DNA from: Trujillonella endophytica
GTDB taxonomy: Bacteria; Actinomycetota; Actinomycetes; Mycobacteriales; Geodermatophilaceae
Length of the DNA: 64,000 nt
Assembly (NCBI RefSeq): GCF_900110555.1
Contig: NZ_FOEE01000009.1
Span: 62,001 to 126,000 of the forward strand
Direction: 5' to 3'
Position 1 is the stretch's first letter. Each line of letters opens with the position of its first letter. Of this stretch, positions 8,756 to 18,064 are shown in pieces. The translations under genes were made by a program, and so were the position numbers. The notes under the pieces are model-generated. The model was given only the letters and a program-made list of their open reading frames with translations. It was not told where the DNA came from and ran no database searches.

Positions 8756-9784
8756 TCAGGTGGATGACGTGGTGCGGCGGCCCAGCGCCGCGAGTCCGGC
8801 CGCGACCAGCTCGGGGACGGCCTCGCTCGCCCGCGCGGCGTCGCGGCCGGCATCGGCTCCGGCACCGGCGCGGTGGGCGATGCCCTCGGCGATGACCGCG
8901 AGCTTCAGGTGGGCCAGGCCCAGGTAGAACGGCCATCCCGCCAGGTCCCGGCCGGCGCCGCGGGCGTAGCGCTCGGCGAGCGCGTCGGCCGACGGCAGCC
9001 GGTCGCTGGTCCACGCCGCGGGGATCCCGAGGATCGTGTCCAGCGCGGGATGGCGGTAGACGCACATCAGCGCCACGTCGGTCAGCGGATCGCCCAGCGT
9101 GGACAGCTCCCAGTCGACGACCGCGAGCACCTGCGCCGGGTCCGACCGGCTCAGGATGGCGTTGTCGATGCGGTAGTCGCCGTGCACGACGGTGGCCGCG
9201 GACTCCGCGGGGACGGCGGCGGCGAGCAGCCCGTGCAGGCGCTCGAGGTCGGGCAGGTCACGGGTGCGGACCTGGTCCCACTGCCGGCGCCACAGCCGGA
9301 CCTGCCGCTCGAGGAACCCCTCGGGCCGCCCGAGGCCGCGCAGCCCGACGGCGTCGACGTCGACGGCGTGCAGCGCCACGAGCACGTCGACCAGCGCCGC
9401 CGTCGTCCGCTCGACGTCGTCGTCGGACAGCGCCGCGAGGTCGTCGCGATCCCGGACCACGGCGCCGTCCACCCACTCGACGACCGTGAACGGCGCGCCC
9501 GTCACGGACACGTCCTCGCACAGGTCCACCGGCCGGGCGACGGGGACGGCCCCGACCAGCGCGCTCGTCACCCGGTACTCCCGGGCCACGTCGTGCGCGG
9601 AGGCGGTCAGGCCGGCCAGCGGCGGGCGGCGCACGGCCCACCGCGAGACCCCGTCCGTGACCGAGAAGGTCAGGTTGGACCGGCCGCCCGCGACGAGCTC
9701 GGCCACCAGCGGCCCGGCGACCGGCACGCCCACGGCGACCATGCGGGCGCGCAGTGCTGCCAGGTCCAGGCCGGGGTGCGTCAC
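8756..9784 (-). CDS. APH-fold phosphotransferase, LvaA/ACAD10-N-terminal-like
   Basis: A 342-residue small-molecule kinase with the aminoglycoside-phosphotransferase fold. VVHGDYRIDN near residue 200 is the HGDxxxxN catalytic loop, and VVDWELSTLGDPLTD near residue 224 carries the magnesium-binding aspartate. The N-terminal GRSNLTF matches the nucleotide-binding loop of the ACAD10/11 kinase domain. Known relatives phosphorylate the 4-hydroxyl of 4-hydroxyacyl-CoA. The GTG start overlaps the synthetase stop (GTGA), and the dehydrogenase follows after nine bases. It is more likely a catabolic enzyme than an antibiotic-resistance enzyme. Confidence 0.88.
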   Translation of the reverse strand: MTHPGLDLAALRARMVAVGVPVAGPLVAELVAGGRSNLTFSVTDGVSRWAVRRPPLAGLTASAHDVAREYRVTSALVGAVPVARPVDLCEDVSVTGAPFTVVEWVDGAVVRDRDDLAALSDDDVERTTAALVDVLVALHAVDVDAVGLRGLGRPEGFLERQVRLWRRQWDQVRTRDLPDLERLHGLLAAAVPAESAATVVHGDYRIDNAILSRSDPAQVLAVVDWELSTLGDPLTDVALMCVYRHPALDTILGIPAAWTSDRLPSADALAERYARGAGRDLAGWPFYLGLAHLKLAVIAEGIAHRAGAGADAGRDAARASEAVPELVAAGLAALGRRTTSST

Positions 9785-11331
9785 GACGGGCCGCGCAGCC
9801 GGGCGCGCAGCGTCGCCTTCTCGATCTTGCCGGTCGAGGTCTTCGGCAGCTCGGTGAAGGAGAACCGCCGGGGGACCTTGAAGCCCGCCAGGCTGGTGCG
9901 CAGGAACGCGATCAGGTCCTCGGGCTCCAGCGACGCTCCCGGCCGCACCGTCACGAAGGCGACCGGCACCTCTCCCCACCGCTCGTCGGGCGCCGCGACG
10001 ACGGCGGACTCGACGACGTCGGGGTGGGCATCGAGGGCGCGCTCGACCTCGACGGAGGCGATGTTCTCCCCGCCGGAGATGATCACGTCCTTGGCGCGGT
10101 CCCGGAGCTCGACGTAGCCGTCCGGGTGGTGCACCCCCAGGTCGCCGGTGCGGAACCAGCCGTCGACGGTGGCCGCCTCGGTCGCCGCCGGGTCCCGGTA
10201 GTAGCCGAGCATCACGTCGTTGCCGCGCGCCACGATCTCCCCGATGGTGACGCCGTCCCGCGGCACGTCCGCGCCGTCGGCGTCGAGCACCCGCAGGGGC
10301 GTGGCGATGACGTTGCCGACGCCCTGCCGGGCGCGCAGGCGCGCCTGCTCGTCGGCCGGGCGCTCGTCCCAGGCGGGCTGCCAGTCGTTGACGGCGATCG
10401 GGCCGAACGTCTCCGTCAGCCCGTAGAGGTGCAGCACGTCCAGGCCCAGGCCGTCCAGCCGGGCCAGCAGGGTCGGCGTCGGCGGAGCGCCACCGGTCTG
10501 GACGGCGACCCGGTTCGCCGGCGCCGGGCCCTCCGCCTCCGGCGCGGCGGCCAGCATGGTCAGCACGGTGGGGGCCGCGCTGAAGTGGGTCACCGCGTCG
10601 GCGCGCAGAAGCTCCCAGATCCGGGGGACGTCGATGCCCGGCAGGCAGACGTGCGTGCCGCCGAGGGCGGTCACGCCCCAGGTGAGGCACCAGCCGTTGC
10701 AGTGGAACATCGGCAGCGTCCACAGGTACCGCGCTCCGGCGCCCATGCCGGTGTGCACGGTGAGCGCCAGGCTCTGCAGGTAGGCCCCGCGGTGGTGGAC
10801 CAGCACGCCCTTGGGCCGGCCCGTGGTGCCGCTCGTGTAGTTGATCCCGAGCACCCCGCGCTCGTCGGCGCAGGGCACCGGAGCGGGCTCCGCGCGCGCC
10901 AGCAGGTCCTCGTACTCCGAGCCCGCGCCGGCGACGACCACCCGGACGCCGAGCCCGTCGGCCGCCTGCCGCGCCCGCTCGGCGAGGTCCGCGGTGGCCA
11001 GCAGCAGCCGGGCACCGGAGTGCTCGAGGACGTAGGCCAGCTCGGGAACCGACAGCCGGACGTTCAGCGGGACCAGCACCGCGCCGCGCATCGGGACGCC
11101 GTTGTGCGCCTCGAGCATCACGTGGCTGTTCGTGCAGAGCGCGGCCACGCGGTCGCCGGGCTCGACGCCCGCCGCGGCCAGCAGCCCGGTGAGCCGCAGC
11201 GCCCGGTCCAAGAACTCCCGGTAGGTGAATCTCAGCGCGCCGTCGACGATCGCCGTGCGCTCGCCGTGGACCTCCCCGGACCGGCGCAGGAAGTCGGTCG
11301 GGGTCAGTTCGGCGAAGGTGAAGTCGGCCAT
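9781..11331 (-). CDS. Acyl-CoA synthetase (AMP-forming, class I adenylate-forming)
   Basis: A 516-residue ANL-superfamily ligase that would activate a carboxylic acid to its CoA thioester through an acyl-adenylate. The P-loop-like motif YTSGTTGRPKG is near residue 170, YGLTETFGP near 310, the hinge region GWFRTGDLG near 410, and the C-terminal lysine in STGKIEKATLR near 500. It lies seven bases after the ArsR gene in the mhp operon and overlaps the kinase gene. The acid released by the MhpC-like hydrolase is a natural candidate substrate, but this is inference. Confidence 0.93.
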   Translation of the reverse strand: MADFTFAELTPTDFLRRSGEVHGERTAIVDGALRFTYREFLDRALRLTGLLAAAGVEPGDRVAALCTNSHVMLEAHNGVPMRGAVLVPLNVRLSVPELAYVLEHSGARLLLATADLAERARQAADGLGVRVVVAGAGSEYEDLLARAEPAPVPCADERGVLGINYTSGTTGRPKGVLVHHRGAYLQSLALTVHTGMGAGARYLWTLPMFHCNGWCLTWGVTALGGTHVCLPGIDVPRIWELLRADAVTHFSAAPTVLTMLAAAPEAEGPAPANRVAVQTGGAPPTPTLLARLDGLGLDVLHLYGLTETFGPIAVNDWQPAWDERPADEQARLRARQGVGNVIATPLRVLDADGADVPRDGVTIGEIVARGNDVMLGYYRDPAATEAATVDGWFRTGDLGVHHPDGYVELRDRAKDVIISGGENIASVEVERALDAHPDVVESAVVAAPDERWGEVPVAFVTVRPGASLEPEDLIAFLRTSLAGFKVPRRFSFTELPKTSTGKIEKATLRARLRGPS

Positions 11332-11338
11332 TCCGCGC

Positions 11339-11686
11339 TCACCTGCTCCCCGCGCGCGCCCCGGCGGCGGGTGCGGGCACCGCCGAGCCGGCGACCTCGG
11401 CCCCGGCGACCTCGGCCAGCCGGTCGACCACCTCGCCGACGGTGTCCCGGCGCAGGGCGTAGAACACCTTCCGTCCCCGTCGGCGCAGCTCGACCACGTC
11501 GGCCACGACCAGGACCCGCAGGTGGTAGCTGGCCATGTCCGGCGCGAGCCCCGTCGACTCCTCGATCGCGCCGCGCGCCACCTCCTCGCCCGAGGCGATC
11601 AGCCGCAGCATGTGGCGGCGGGTCGGGTGGGCGAGCACCCGGAAGAACTCGACCGTCCGGGCGGGGTCCTGGCCCACTGCGCTCAC
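11339..11686 (-). CDS. ArsR-type winged-helix regulator embedded in the mhp operon
   Basis: A 115-residue small regulator. FFRVLAHPTRRHMLRLIAS near residues 13-31 starts the winged helix, and MASYHLRVLVVADVVELRRRGRKVFYAL is the recognition helix and wing (cited here as MASYHLRVL and RRGRKVFYAL). There is no obvious metal-binding cysteine motif, since no CxC or similar is present. The GTG start overlaps the stop of the mhpC-like gene (GTGA), so the regulator is translated within the operon. It may provide feedback control by an acid or CoA ester; no target site could be identified. Confidence 0.85.
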   Translation of the reverse strand: MSAVGQDPARTVEFFRVLAHPTRRHMLRLIASGEEVARGAIEESTGLAPDMASYHLRVLVVADVVELRRRGRKVFYALRRDTVGEVVDRLAEVAGAEVAGSAVPAPAAGARAGSR

Positions 11687-12528
11687 CGGCCGGTGAGGAA
11701 GTCGAGCATCAGCCGGTCGTAGGCCTCCGGCTGCTCCCACTGGGGCCAGTGGCCGGCGCCCGAGATCAGCTGGAACTCCCCACCCGGCAGCGTGTCCGCC
11801 ATGGCCATCCCGGCGCCGGCGGGACCCGACGGGTCGTCGGAGGTCCAGATCACCAGCGCCGGGTTCCGGATCGACCGGAGCTCGTCGTCGCTGACCAGGT
11901 TCCGGGCCCGGATCTCGGGGTCCTGCAGGCACAGCAGGTGCCGCATCGAGTCGGCGAAGCCGGGCTGCGAGTAGATGCCGCGCCGGACGTCGACGAGCTC
12001 GTCGGTGACCGACGACGGATCGGCCATCAGCCACTCCAGCCGGGCGCGGATCCGCTCCGGGGACGGGTCGTCCGCGGCCGCCTGGCTCAGCGAGCGGATG
12101 CGCTCCATCACCTCGGGGGTCGCCATGGTGCCGCCGGGGGTGTTCAGCACCAGCCGGTCGACGAGCTCCGGGTGGGCCGCGGCGAACTTGATGGCGACCC
12201 AGCCGCCGAGCGACTCCCCGCACAGGTGCGCGGAGGAGATGCCCAGCACCTCCATCAGCTGCCGGAGGTGGTCGACGTAGTCGGCGATCTCCAGGTCCCG
12301 GTCGGCGTGGGTGGTGTATCCGTGGCCGGGGAAGTCGTAGGCGATCACCCGGTGGTCGCGGGCGAGCGCCTCCAGGTTGCGGGTGAACGCCTCCACGTGC
12401 CCGCCGGTGCCGTGCATGAGCACCAGGGCGGGACCCTCACCGGTCTCGAGCACCCGCGTGCGCCACTCCCCCACCTGCACGTAGCGCTGGGTCAGCGGCA
12501 GGTGGTTGATCGAGGTCCAGATGCTCAT
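11683..12528 (-). CDS. mhpC: Meta-cleavage product hydrolase, MhpC-like
   Basis: A 281-residue alpha/beta hydrolase that should split the ring-fission product into 2-hydroxypenta-2,4-dienoate and a carboxylic acid. MHGTGGH near residue 37 provides the oxyanion region, GESLGGW near residue 105 is the nucleophile elbow, and GAGHWPQWEQPE near residue 258 carries the catalytic histidine. Its ATG overlaps the stop of the dioxygenase gene and its own stop is overlapped by the ArsR gene. Family and context support the role well; the exact side chain of the substrate is not known. Confidence 0.88.
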   Translation of the reverse strand: MSIWTSINHLPLTQRYVQVGEWRTRVLETGEGPALVLMHGTGGHVEAFTRNLEALARDHRVIAYDFPGHGYTTHADRDLEIADYVDHLRQLMEVLGISSAHLCGESLGGWVAIKFAAAHPELVDRLVLNTPGGTMATPEVMERIRSLSQAAADDPSPERIRARLEWLMADPSSVTDELVDVRRGIYSQPGFADSMRHLLCLQDPEIRARNLVSDDELRSIRNPALVIWTSDDPSGPAGAGMAMADTLPGGEFQLISGAGHWPQWEQPEAYDRLMLDFLTGR

Positions 12529-13496
12529 CGGGCTGCCTGTTCGAGAGAGGCCGCGCTCGGCTGCGGCACGGCGGTGACGGTCGCGAAGCCGGCGATCCAC
12601 TCCGGGATCGGCCGGTAGAACGAGGAGCGCACGGTGTAGGGCCCCGTGGCGCCGAGGGTGGCGAAGGCCGCGATCCAGGTGCGGACCTCGTGGGCGGAGT
12701 GCCCGCCCTCGGCGACGAACCAGTCGTTGCTCTGCCCGTCGACCGCGCCGAGGTCACCGTCGGCCAGGGCGCGCAGCACCAGCCGGTCCCAGTCGGGGTT
12801 GAGCGGACGGAGCCCGGTGGCCCCACCGGCGAACTCGACGGCGGCAGCCAGGGTGCGGCCCTCGCGCTGGGCCCGCTGCTCCGCCGTCGGGTTGCGCCCG
12901 TGCGTGAGGCGCTGCGCGACCTCCGGCGGGGCCTCGGCCAGTCGCGGCACCGGCGGATCGTGCGACAGCCCGCCCGAGCCGAGCACGAGCACCCGCCGGT
13001 CGAGGCCGGCCAGCGTCCGGCCGATCGCCTGACCCAGGTGCCGCGCGCGGGAGGCCGGACCGAGGGGCTCGGCGACGCAGTTGATGAAGATCGGGACCAC
13101 CGGGACGCTGGTCAGCGAGTCGAAGAGGAACGTCAGCGGCTGCACGAACCCGTGGTCGACCTGCATGGCCTCCGACAGTGCGAGGTCCACGCCGGCCTCC
13201 AGCGCGCCACGGGCGAGCGCGTACGCCACGTCCCGGTCGACGTCGAGCGGGCCGGCCGGCAGGCCGTAGTCGCCGACCGCGGTGGCCGCGGCGCCCACGC
13301 AGAACGGCGGCATCATGTCGTACAGGAAGCCGTTGTAGTGGTCGGGCGCGTAGATCACGACCAGCTCGGGGTCGAAGTCCGCGACGAAGTCGCGCGCCGC
13401 GCCGAGCACCTGGTCCACCTCGGCCCGCACCTCGGGCGCTGGGTCGTTCTTGCCGATCAGCGGCGAGTGCGAGGTCGCGACGAGGGCGATGGGCAC
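12525..13496 (-). CDS. mhpB: Extradiol dioxygenase, 2,3-dihydroxyphenylpropionate 1,2-dioxygenase-like (MhpB)
   Basis: A 323-residue class III (LigB-type) iron(II) dioxygenase that opens a catechol ring next to one hydroxyl. TSHSPLIG near residue 8, APDHYNGF near 50, QVDHGFVQP near 115 and GSGGLSHDPP near 180 carry the conserved histidines; in the E. coli enzyme the DHGF and LSHDP histidines are catalytic. The GTG at 13496 has a good GAGGAGAGCCCC ribosome site. It lies 80 bases after the flavin hydroxylase gene and overlaps the hydrolase gene, so hydroxylation, ring cleavage and hydrolysis are encoded in order. Confidence 0.92.
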   Translation of the reverse strand: MPIALVATSHSPLIGKNDPAPEVRAEVDQVLGAARDFVADFDPELVVIYAPDHYNGFLYDMMPPFCVGAAATAVGDYGLPAGPLDVDRDVAYALARGALEAGVDLALSEAMQVDHGFVQPLTFLFDSLTSVPVVPIFINCVAEPLGPASRARHLGQAIGRTLAGLDRRVLVLGSGGLSHDPPVPRLAEAPPEVAQRLTHGRNPTAEQRAQREGRTLAAAVEFAGGATGLRPLNPDWDRLVLRALADGDLGAVDGQSNDWFVAEGGHSAHEVRTWIAAFATLGATGPYTVRSSFYRPIPEWIAGFATVTAVPQPSAASLEQAAR

Positions 13497-13576
13497 GGGG
13501 CTCTCCTCTCGGTTCTCCGCCACCGACCGGTGCCGGGACAGGCGTCCGGGCGGTACCCGCCCGGACGCGCCGGCGC

Positions 13577-15235
13577 TCAGGCCTGGACGGCCTCGCGGGC
13601 GCCGGCGGGCCGGGCCGCCGTCCCGGCCGGGCTGTCGCCGGGAGCCGGGATCAGCCCGATCGCGTCGGCGACCGCCCGCACCATCGACGACGCCCGCTGG
13701 GCCGGGGAGGCGCCGGCGACGACGCGGTCGGGCCGGACCAGGACGACGGTGTCGCCCCGGGTGTCGAACCACTCCTTGAGCCGGCCGGTCCGGTCCCCGA
13801 CCACGGTCACGTCGTCGGAGTCCTGGTCGGGCCAGGAGAGCTGGCACGCCGGGCGCAGCGCGACGAGCCGGCCGCCCAGCCGCTGGAAGCGGGCCAGCGC
13901 GTCGTCGTCGAGCAGCGCCCGCGGGTCGTTGTTCCACACGAGGAGGGCGAACCACGGGCCGAGGACGTCGTCCAGCCGGACGTCCTGCTGCGCCCGCGTG
14001 TCGACCCGGGGCTGCGGGAACAGCCGGCCGACCGGGGAGGGCTGCGCGACGGACTCGGCGAAGCTGAGCGCCCCGCTGGTGAAGGTCGGCATGGGCTTGA
14101 AGCGCATCTCGACCAGGTACCGCTTGGCCGAGGGGATCGCCGTGATGCCGCGGAAGAACACGTCGCGGGCCCGGGCCACGAGCTTGTTGGTCGGCGAGAT
14201 GACCCGGCCGACGAGGGTGGACAGGTCGATCATCGAGCGGGCGTGGCCGTGCCGCTCGGCGTCGTAGCTGTCCAGGAGGCTCGCGTCGCAGCGGCCCTGG
14301 AGCACGGCGGCGAGCTTCCACGCGAGGTTGCTCGCGTCGCGGATCCCGCTGTTGAAGCCCTGCCCCTGCCACACGGGCATGAGGTGCGCGGCGTCGCCGG
14401 CCAGGAGCACCCGGCCGGCCCGGAAGTCCGACACGATCCGCGAGTGGTGGGTGTAGACGCGCTGGCGCACGATGTCGACCCGCTCGGGGTCGGGCACGAA
14501 GCCGGTGAGCAGGTCGGCGATGAAGCCGGGCTCCTCGACCATCTCCTCGGTCTCGCCGTCGAACAGCATGAACTCGAAGCGGCGGATGCCGTGCGGGATG
14601 CTGATGGAGGCATAGGGACGGCGCGGGTCGGCGCCGACGATGGCCCCGGGCTGGCCGAGCGGGTCGTTGCGCAGGTCGACGACCAGCCACCGGGTGCTGG
14701 AGGTCTTGCCCTCGAACCCGATGCCGAGTGCGGTGCGGGTGGCGCTGCGGCCGCCGTCGGCACCGACGACGTAGGAGGCGGTCACCTCACCGGGCTCCGG
14801 ACCGTCCAGGGTGAGCGTCACGCCGGCGTCGTCCTGGCGCAGGCCGCTCATCCGGGTGCTCCAGCGCACCTCGATGTGGGGGTAGCGGTCGAGGCCACCG
14901 AGCGACACCTTGTCCGCGAGGGGCTGGACGAACCCGTTGCGGCGGGGCCAGCCGTACTCGTCGGTGCGCGGCGCGATCTCCGCGAGGACCTTCTTGTCCC
15001 CGTTCAGGAAGATCAGCCGCTGGTTGGGCACGGTGTGCGGCAGCACCTGCTCGACCAGCCCGGCGGTCTGGAAGGTGCGCAGGCACTCGTCGTCCATGCC
15101 GACACCCCGGGGGTAGTCGATGATCTCGGCGCGGTCCTCCACCACCAGGGCGCGAACTCCGTACTGCCCCAGCAGGTTCGCCGTCATGAGTCCGACGGGG
15201 CCGGCTCCGACGATCACCACGTCCCAGTGCGCCAT
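13577..15235 (-). CDS. mhpA: FAD-dependent aromatic hydroxylase, 3-(3-hydroxyphenyl)propionate hydroxylase-like (MhpA)
   Basis: A 552-residue flavoprotein hydroxylase that should introduce the second ring hydroxyl to make a catechol. [13 protein letters not shown] at residues 10-22 is the FAD Rossmann motif, [11 protein letters not shown] near residue 175 is the DG motif, and [20 protein letters not shown] near residue 296 carries the GD motif (20 residues quoted). The ATG at 15235 sits behind GAGGTGG. It is the first gene of the minus-strand operon. Its 135-bp upstream gap holds a promoter and palindrome shared with two substrate-binding-protein genes. Alternative aryl substrates are possible. 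Confidence 0.9.
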   Translation of the reverse strand: MAHWDVVIVGAGPVGLMTANLLGQYGVRALVVEDRAEIIDYPRGVGMDDECLRTFQTAGLVEQVLPHTVPNQRLIFLNGDKKVLAEIAPRTDEYGWPRRNGFVQPLADKVSLGGLDRYPHIEVRWSTRMSGLRQDDAGVTLTLDGPEPGEVTASYVVGADGGRSATRTALGIGFEGKTSSTRWLVVDLRNDPLGQPGAIVGADPRRPYASISIPHGIRRFEFMLFDGETEEMVEEPGFIADLLTGFVPDPERVDIVRQRVYTHHSRIVSDFRAGRVLLAGDAAHLMPVWQGQGFNSGIRDASNLAWKLAAVLQGRCDASLLDSYDAERHGHARSMIDLSTLVGRVISPTNKLVARARDVFFRGITAIPSAKRYLVEMRFKPMPTFTSGALSFAESVAQPSPVGRLFPQPRVDTRAQQDVRLDDVLGPWFALLVWNNDPRALLDDDALARFQRLGGRLVALRPACQLSWPDQDSDDVTVVGDRTGRLKEWFDTRGDTVVLVRPDRVVAGASPAQRASSMVRAVADAIGLIPAPGDSPAGTAARPAGAREAVQA

Positions 15236-15243
15236 GCCACCTC

Positions 15244-15259
15244 GTTCGTTATATGCAAC
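15244..15259 (-). promoter_or_regulatory. Operator-like box downstream of the mhpA promoter (GTTG-N8-GAAC)
   Basis: On the minus strand the box reads GTTGCATATAACGAAC and ends just before the mhpA ribosome site. A nearly identical 16-bp box lies at 28637-28652 and a symmetrical one (GTTGCATATTTTGCAAC) at 26288-26304. The neighbouring IclR protein is the most likely binder; this is inferred. Confidence 0.55.
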
Positions 15260-15282
15260 AAGCGTTGAAGTATGTGAGCCAA

Positions 15283-15311
15283 AACGTAACAGCGGTGACA
15301 TACCGGGTCAA
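15283..15311 (-). promoter_or_regulatory. mhpA promoter, TTGACC-N17-TACGTT
   Basis: On the minus strand a -35 box TTGACC (15311-15306) and a -10 box TACGTT (15288-15283) are separated by 17 bases. The spacer end and -10 read ACCGCTGTTACGTTT, identical over 15 bases to the promoter at 28605-28619. Transcription should start near 15276. Confidence 0.55.
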
Positions 15312-15370
15312 GGGTGGCACGGGGTTCGCGCCGACCGCCCCCGGCCGGATCCCGGCGGTGCGCGGACCGG

Positions 15371-16144
15371 TCAGGGGGCCCCGCCCGGCAGGGAGCGCCG
15401 GCGGGCGATCGTGCTCGCCAGCCCCGCGGCGGCCGCGCGGACGGCGGTGACGTGCTGCTCGGGTCGCAGCCGCGTCGTCGGGCCGGTCACGCTGATCGCG
15501 GCGACGGCGTCGGTGCCGCCGACCAGGACCGGCGCGGCGACGCAGGTGATGCCCACGGCCGACTCCTCGTGCTCGAAGGCGACCCCCGCCTCGAGCACCT
15601 CGTCCAGCTGCCGGGCGAGGATCCCCGACGCCACGATCGTGCGCGGGGTGCGCCGCTCCAGCGGGCCGGCCAGCACCTCGCGCCGCAGCTCCGGACCGGC
15701 ATGGGCGAGCAGCACCTTGCCCAGCGCCGTGCAGTGCAGCGGCATCCGCCCGCCGGTCCGGGACGGCGTCGCGGCCTGACGGTGCCCGCCGATCTTGGCC
15801 ACGTAGACCACCTCCGCGCTCTCCCGGATGCCCAGGTGCACGGTCTCGTGCGTGCGCTCGTAGAGGTCCTGCAGGAACGGCATCGCGAGCTCGAGCAGGC
15901 TGCGTTCCACCGAGGCCCGCATGCCCAGCTCGAACAGACCCCCGCTGAGCCGGTAGCCGCCGTCGACCCGGTCGAGGAGGCGGTTGCCCACCAGCTCCCC
16001 CACCAGCCGGTGCACCGTCGCCTTGTGCAGCCCGGTCCGCCGCACCAGCTCGGCCAGCCCGACGACCTGGTCGTCGGGGGCGAACGCGCGCAGGATCGTC
16101 ACGGCCTTGCCCAGGACGGTGTTGCGGTCCGTCTCCTCGCCCAC
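15371..16144 (-). CDS. IclR-family regulator, MhpR-like
   Basis: A 257-residue IclR protein. The N-terminal winged helix includes [20 protein letters not shown] near residues 30-49, and the C-terminal effector domain includes [15 protein letters not shown] near residue 128 and GITCVAAPV near residue 200. The GTG at 16144 follows GGAGGT at good spacing. It sits between mhpA and the divergent mhpD-F-E genes, as IclR-type MhpR does beside mhpA in enteric bacteria. It is the natural candidate for controlling mhpA and, through shared boxes, two distant substrate-binding-protein genes. The 109-bp gap to mhpD shows no motif I can assign. Confidence 0.9.
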   Translation of the reverse strand: MGEETDRNTVLGKAVTILRAFAPDDQVVGLAELVRRTGLHKATVHRLVGELVGNRLLDRVDGGYRLSGGLFELGMRASVERSLLELAMPFLQDLYERTHETVHLGIRESAEVVYVAKIGGHRQAATPSRTGGRMPLHCTALGKVLLAHAGPELRREVLAGPLERRTPRTIVASGILARQLDEVLEAGVAFEHEESAVGITCVAAPVLVGGTDAVAAISVTGPTTRLRPEQHVTAVRAAAAGLASTIARRRSLPGGAP

Positions 16145-16253
16145 GTCGCACCTCCGGCCGGCCACCGTATCGCTGAGCGAGACGCGGGGCTGGATCCGGG
16201 ACGCCCGCGGAGGGACAGTCGCCACACACCACGTCGCCGGCCGGAAGCGGAGC

Positions 16254-17111
16254 ATGAGCACCAGCCAGTACCAGGTCCCGGGTGGGCCCGTGACCGCGCC
16301 CACCACCACCGTCGCGCCCGACCGGGTCGCGGCCGCCGTCGACCGCCTGGTCGCCGCGCACTTCTCCGGCGTCGCCTGCGCCCCCGTCCGCGACCTCATC
16401 GGCCGCGACGACGTCGCGGCCGCGTACCAGGTCCAGCAGGGGCTCAACGCCGCCAAGGCGGCGCGCGGCGCCCGCGTCGTCGGCCGCAAGATCGGGGCGA
16501 CGTCGGAGGCGGTGCAGCGGCAGCTCGGGGTGGACCAGCCCGACTTCGGCGTGCTCTTCGACGACATGGTCTACGCCGAGGACACGGTCATCCCGCTGTC
16601 CCGGCTGATCCAGCCCAAGGCCGAGGCGGAGGTCGCCTTCGTCCTCGCCGAGGACCTGGCCGAGGGCCCCCTGGACCTCGCCCAGGTCCGCGCGGCGATC
16701 GACCACGCCGTGGCGGCACTGGAGATCGTCGACAGCCGCATCACGGACTGGGACATCTCCTTCGCGGACACGGTCGCGGACAACGCGTCGTCCGGCGTCT
16801 ACGTGCTCGGCGGTCAGCGCCGCAGCCTCGACGACCTCGAACCCGTCGACGTGACCATGTCGATGAGCATCGACGGCGAGGAGGTCTCGACCGGCACCGG
16901 TGCCGCCTGCCTCGGCGACCCGCTGGTCGCCGTCGCCTGGCTCGCCCACCAGGCCCGCACCTTCGGCGAGCCGCTGCGTGCGGGCCAGGTCGTCCTGTCC
17001 GGGGCCCTGGGCCCCATGCGCCCGATCCCTCCGGGCGCCACCGTCACCGCCGCGATCAGCGGCCTCGGCTCCGTCACCGCACAGTTCAGCACCCGGGAGG
17101 ACCAGGCATGA
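16254..17111 (+). CDS. mhpD: 2-keto-4-pentenoate hydratase, MhpD-like
   Basis: A 285-residue member of the fumarylacetoacetase/hydratase family that adds water to 2-hydroxypenta-2,4-dienoate to give 4-hydroxy-2-oxovalerate. [17 protein letters not shown] near residue 80 and [15 protein letters not shown] near residue 121 are typical, with the E-x-E of PKAEAEV as metal ligands and [10 protein letters not shown] near 158. The ATG at 16254 follows GGAAGCGGAGC. It overlaps the aldehyde dehydrogenase gene by four bases (ATGA) and opens the lower-pathway operon. Confidence 0.93.
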   Translation: MSTSQYQVPGGPVTAPTTTVAPDRVAAAVDRLVAAHFSGVACAPVRDLIGRDDVAAAYQVQQGLNAAKAARGARVVGRKIGATSEAVQRQLGVDQPDFGVLFDDMVYAEDTVIPLSRLIQPKAEAEVAFVLAEDLAEGPLDLAQVRAAIDHAVAALEIVDSRITDWDISFADTVADNASSGVYVLGGQRRSLDDLEPVDVTMSMSIDGEEVSTGTGAACLGDPLVAVAWLAHQARTFGEPLRAGQVVLSGALGPMRPIPPGATVTAAISGLGSVTAQFSTREDQA

Positions 17112-18064
17112 CAGCGAAGAAGACCAAGGTGGCCATCATCGGGTCGGGCAACATCGGCACCGACCTGATGATCAAGGTCCTGCGCGGCTCCGCCAACCTG
17201 GAGATGGGCGCGATGGTGGGCATCGACGCGGGCTCCGACGGGCTCCGCCGCGCCTCCCGGATGAAGGTGCCCACGACCCACGAGGGCGTCGAGGGCCTCA
17301 TCGCGATGCCCGGGTTCGACGAGATCGAGATCGTCTTCGACGCGACGTCGGCGTCGGCCCACAAGGCCAACGCGGCCGCGCTCGCGCCGTACGGCAAGCG
17401 GCTGATCGACCTGACGCCCGCGGCGCTGGGGCCCTACGTCGTGCCCGCGGTCAACCTCGACGAGCACCTGGACGCCGAGAACCTCAACATGGTCACCTGC
17501 GGCGGCCAGGCGACCATCCCGATCGTCGCCGCGGTCTCCCGGATCGCGCCCACGCCGTACGCGGAGATCGTCGCCTCCATCGCGTCGAAGTCGGCCGGCC
17601 CCGGCACGCGGGCCAACATCGACGAGTTCACCGAGACGACGTCGCAGGCCATCGTCAGCGTCGGAGGCGCCGCGCGGGGCAAGGCGATCATCATCCTCAA
17701 CCCCGCCGAGCCGCCGCTGATCATGCGCGACACGGTGTTCTGCCTGGTCGTGGCCCCGGACGAGGCCCTCCACGACGAGATCCGCGCGTCCGTCGAGAAG
17801 ATGGTCGGGGACGTCGCCGCCTACGTGCCCGGCTACCGGCTCAAGCAGCAGGTGCAGATCACCGAGATCCCCGCCGACCAGCCGGTCGAGACCCTGCTCG
17901 CCGAGGGGACGACGACCCGGCCGACCCACCGCGTGTCCGTCTTCCTCGAGGTCGAGGGAGCGGCGCACTACCTGCCGGCCTACGCCGGCAACCTCGACAT
18001 CATGACCTCCGCCGGCCTCCAGGTCGCCGAGCGGATCGCGGCTGCGAAGGAGAACGCGCGATGA
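17108..18064 (+). CDS. mhpF: Acetaldehyde dehydrogenase (acylating), MhpF-like
   Basis: A 318-residue enzyme that oxidises acetaldehyde to acetyl-CoA with NAD and Co[13 protein letters not shown] at residues 12-23 is the cofactor loop, [11 protein letters not shown] near residue 130 carries the nucleophilic cysteine, and the length matches the family. Its ATG overlaps the hydratase stop and its stop overlaps the aldolase start. In this family the dehydrogenase forms a channelling complex with the aldolase encoded next, and the strict coupling of the two genes here fits that. Confidence 0.95.
   Translation: MTAKKTKVAIIGSGNIGTDLMIKVLRGSANLEMGAMVGIDAGSDGLRRASRMKVPTTHEGVEGLIAMPGFDEIEIVFDATSASAHKANAAALAPYGKRLIDLTPAALGPYVVPAVNLDEHLDAENLNMVTCGGQATIPIVAAVSRIAPTPYAEIVASIASKSAGPGTRANIDEFTETTSQAIVSVGGAARGKAIIILNPAEPPLIMRDTVFCLVVAPDEALHDEIRASVEKMVGDVAAYVPGYRLKQQVQITEIPADQPVETLLAEGTTTRPTHRVSVFLEVEGAAHYLPAYAGNLDIMTSAGLQVAERIAAAKENAR

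Noticed and set aside
8756-9784. Aminoglycoside resistance kinase
   Set aside because: The motifs fit the fold, but the operon with a synthetase and an ACAD10/11-like dehydrogenase makes a catabolic hydroxyacyl-CoA kinase far more likely.
9754-12618. A 954-codon open frame on the plus strand
   Set aside because: It is antisense to the synthetase, ArsR, MhpC and kinase genes, all of which have clear motifs. Its composition is Arg/Gly/Pro/Val-rich, typical of shadows in GC-rich DNA.
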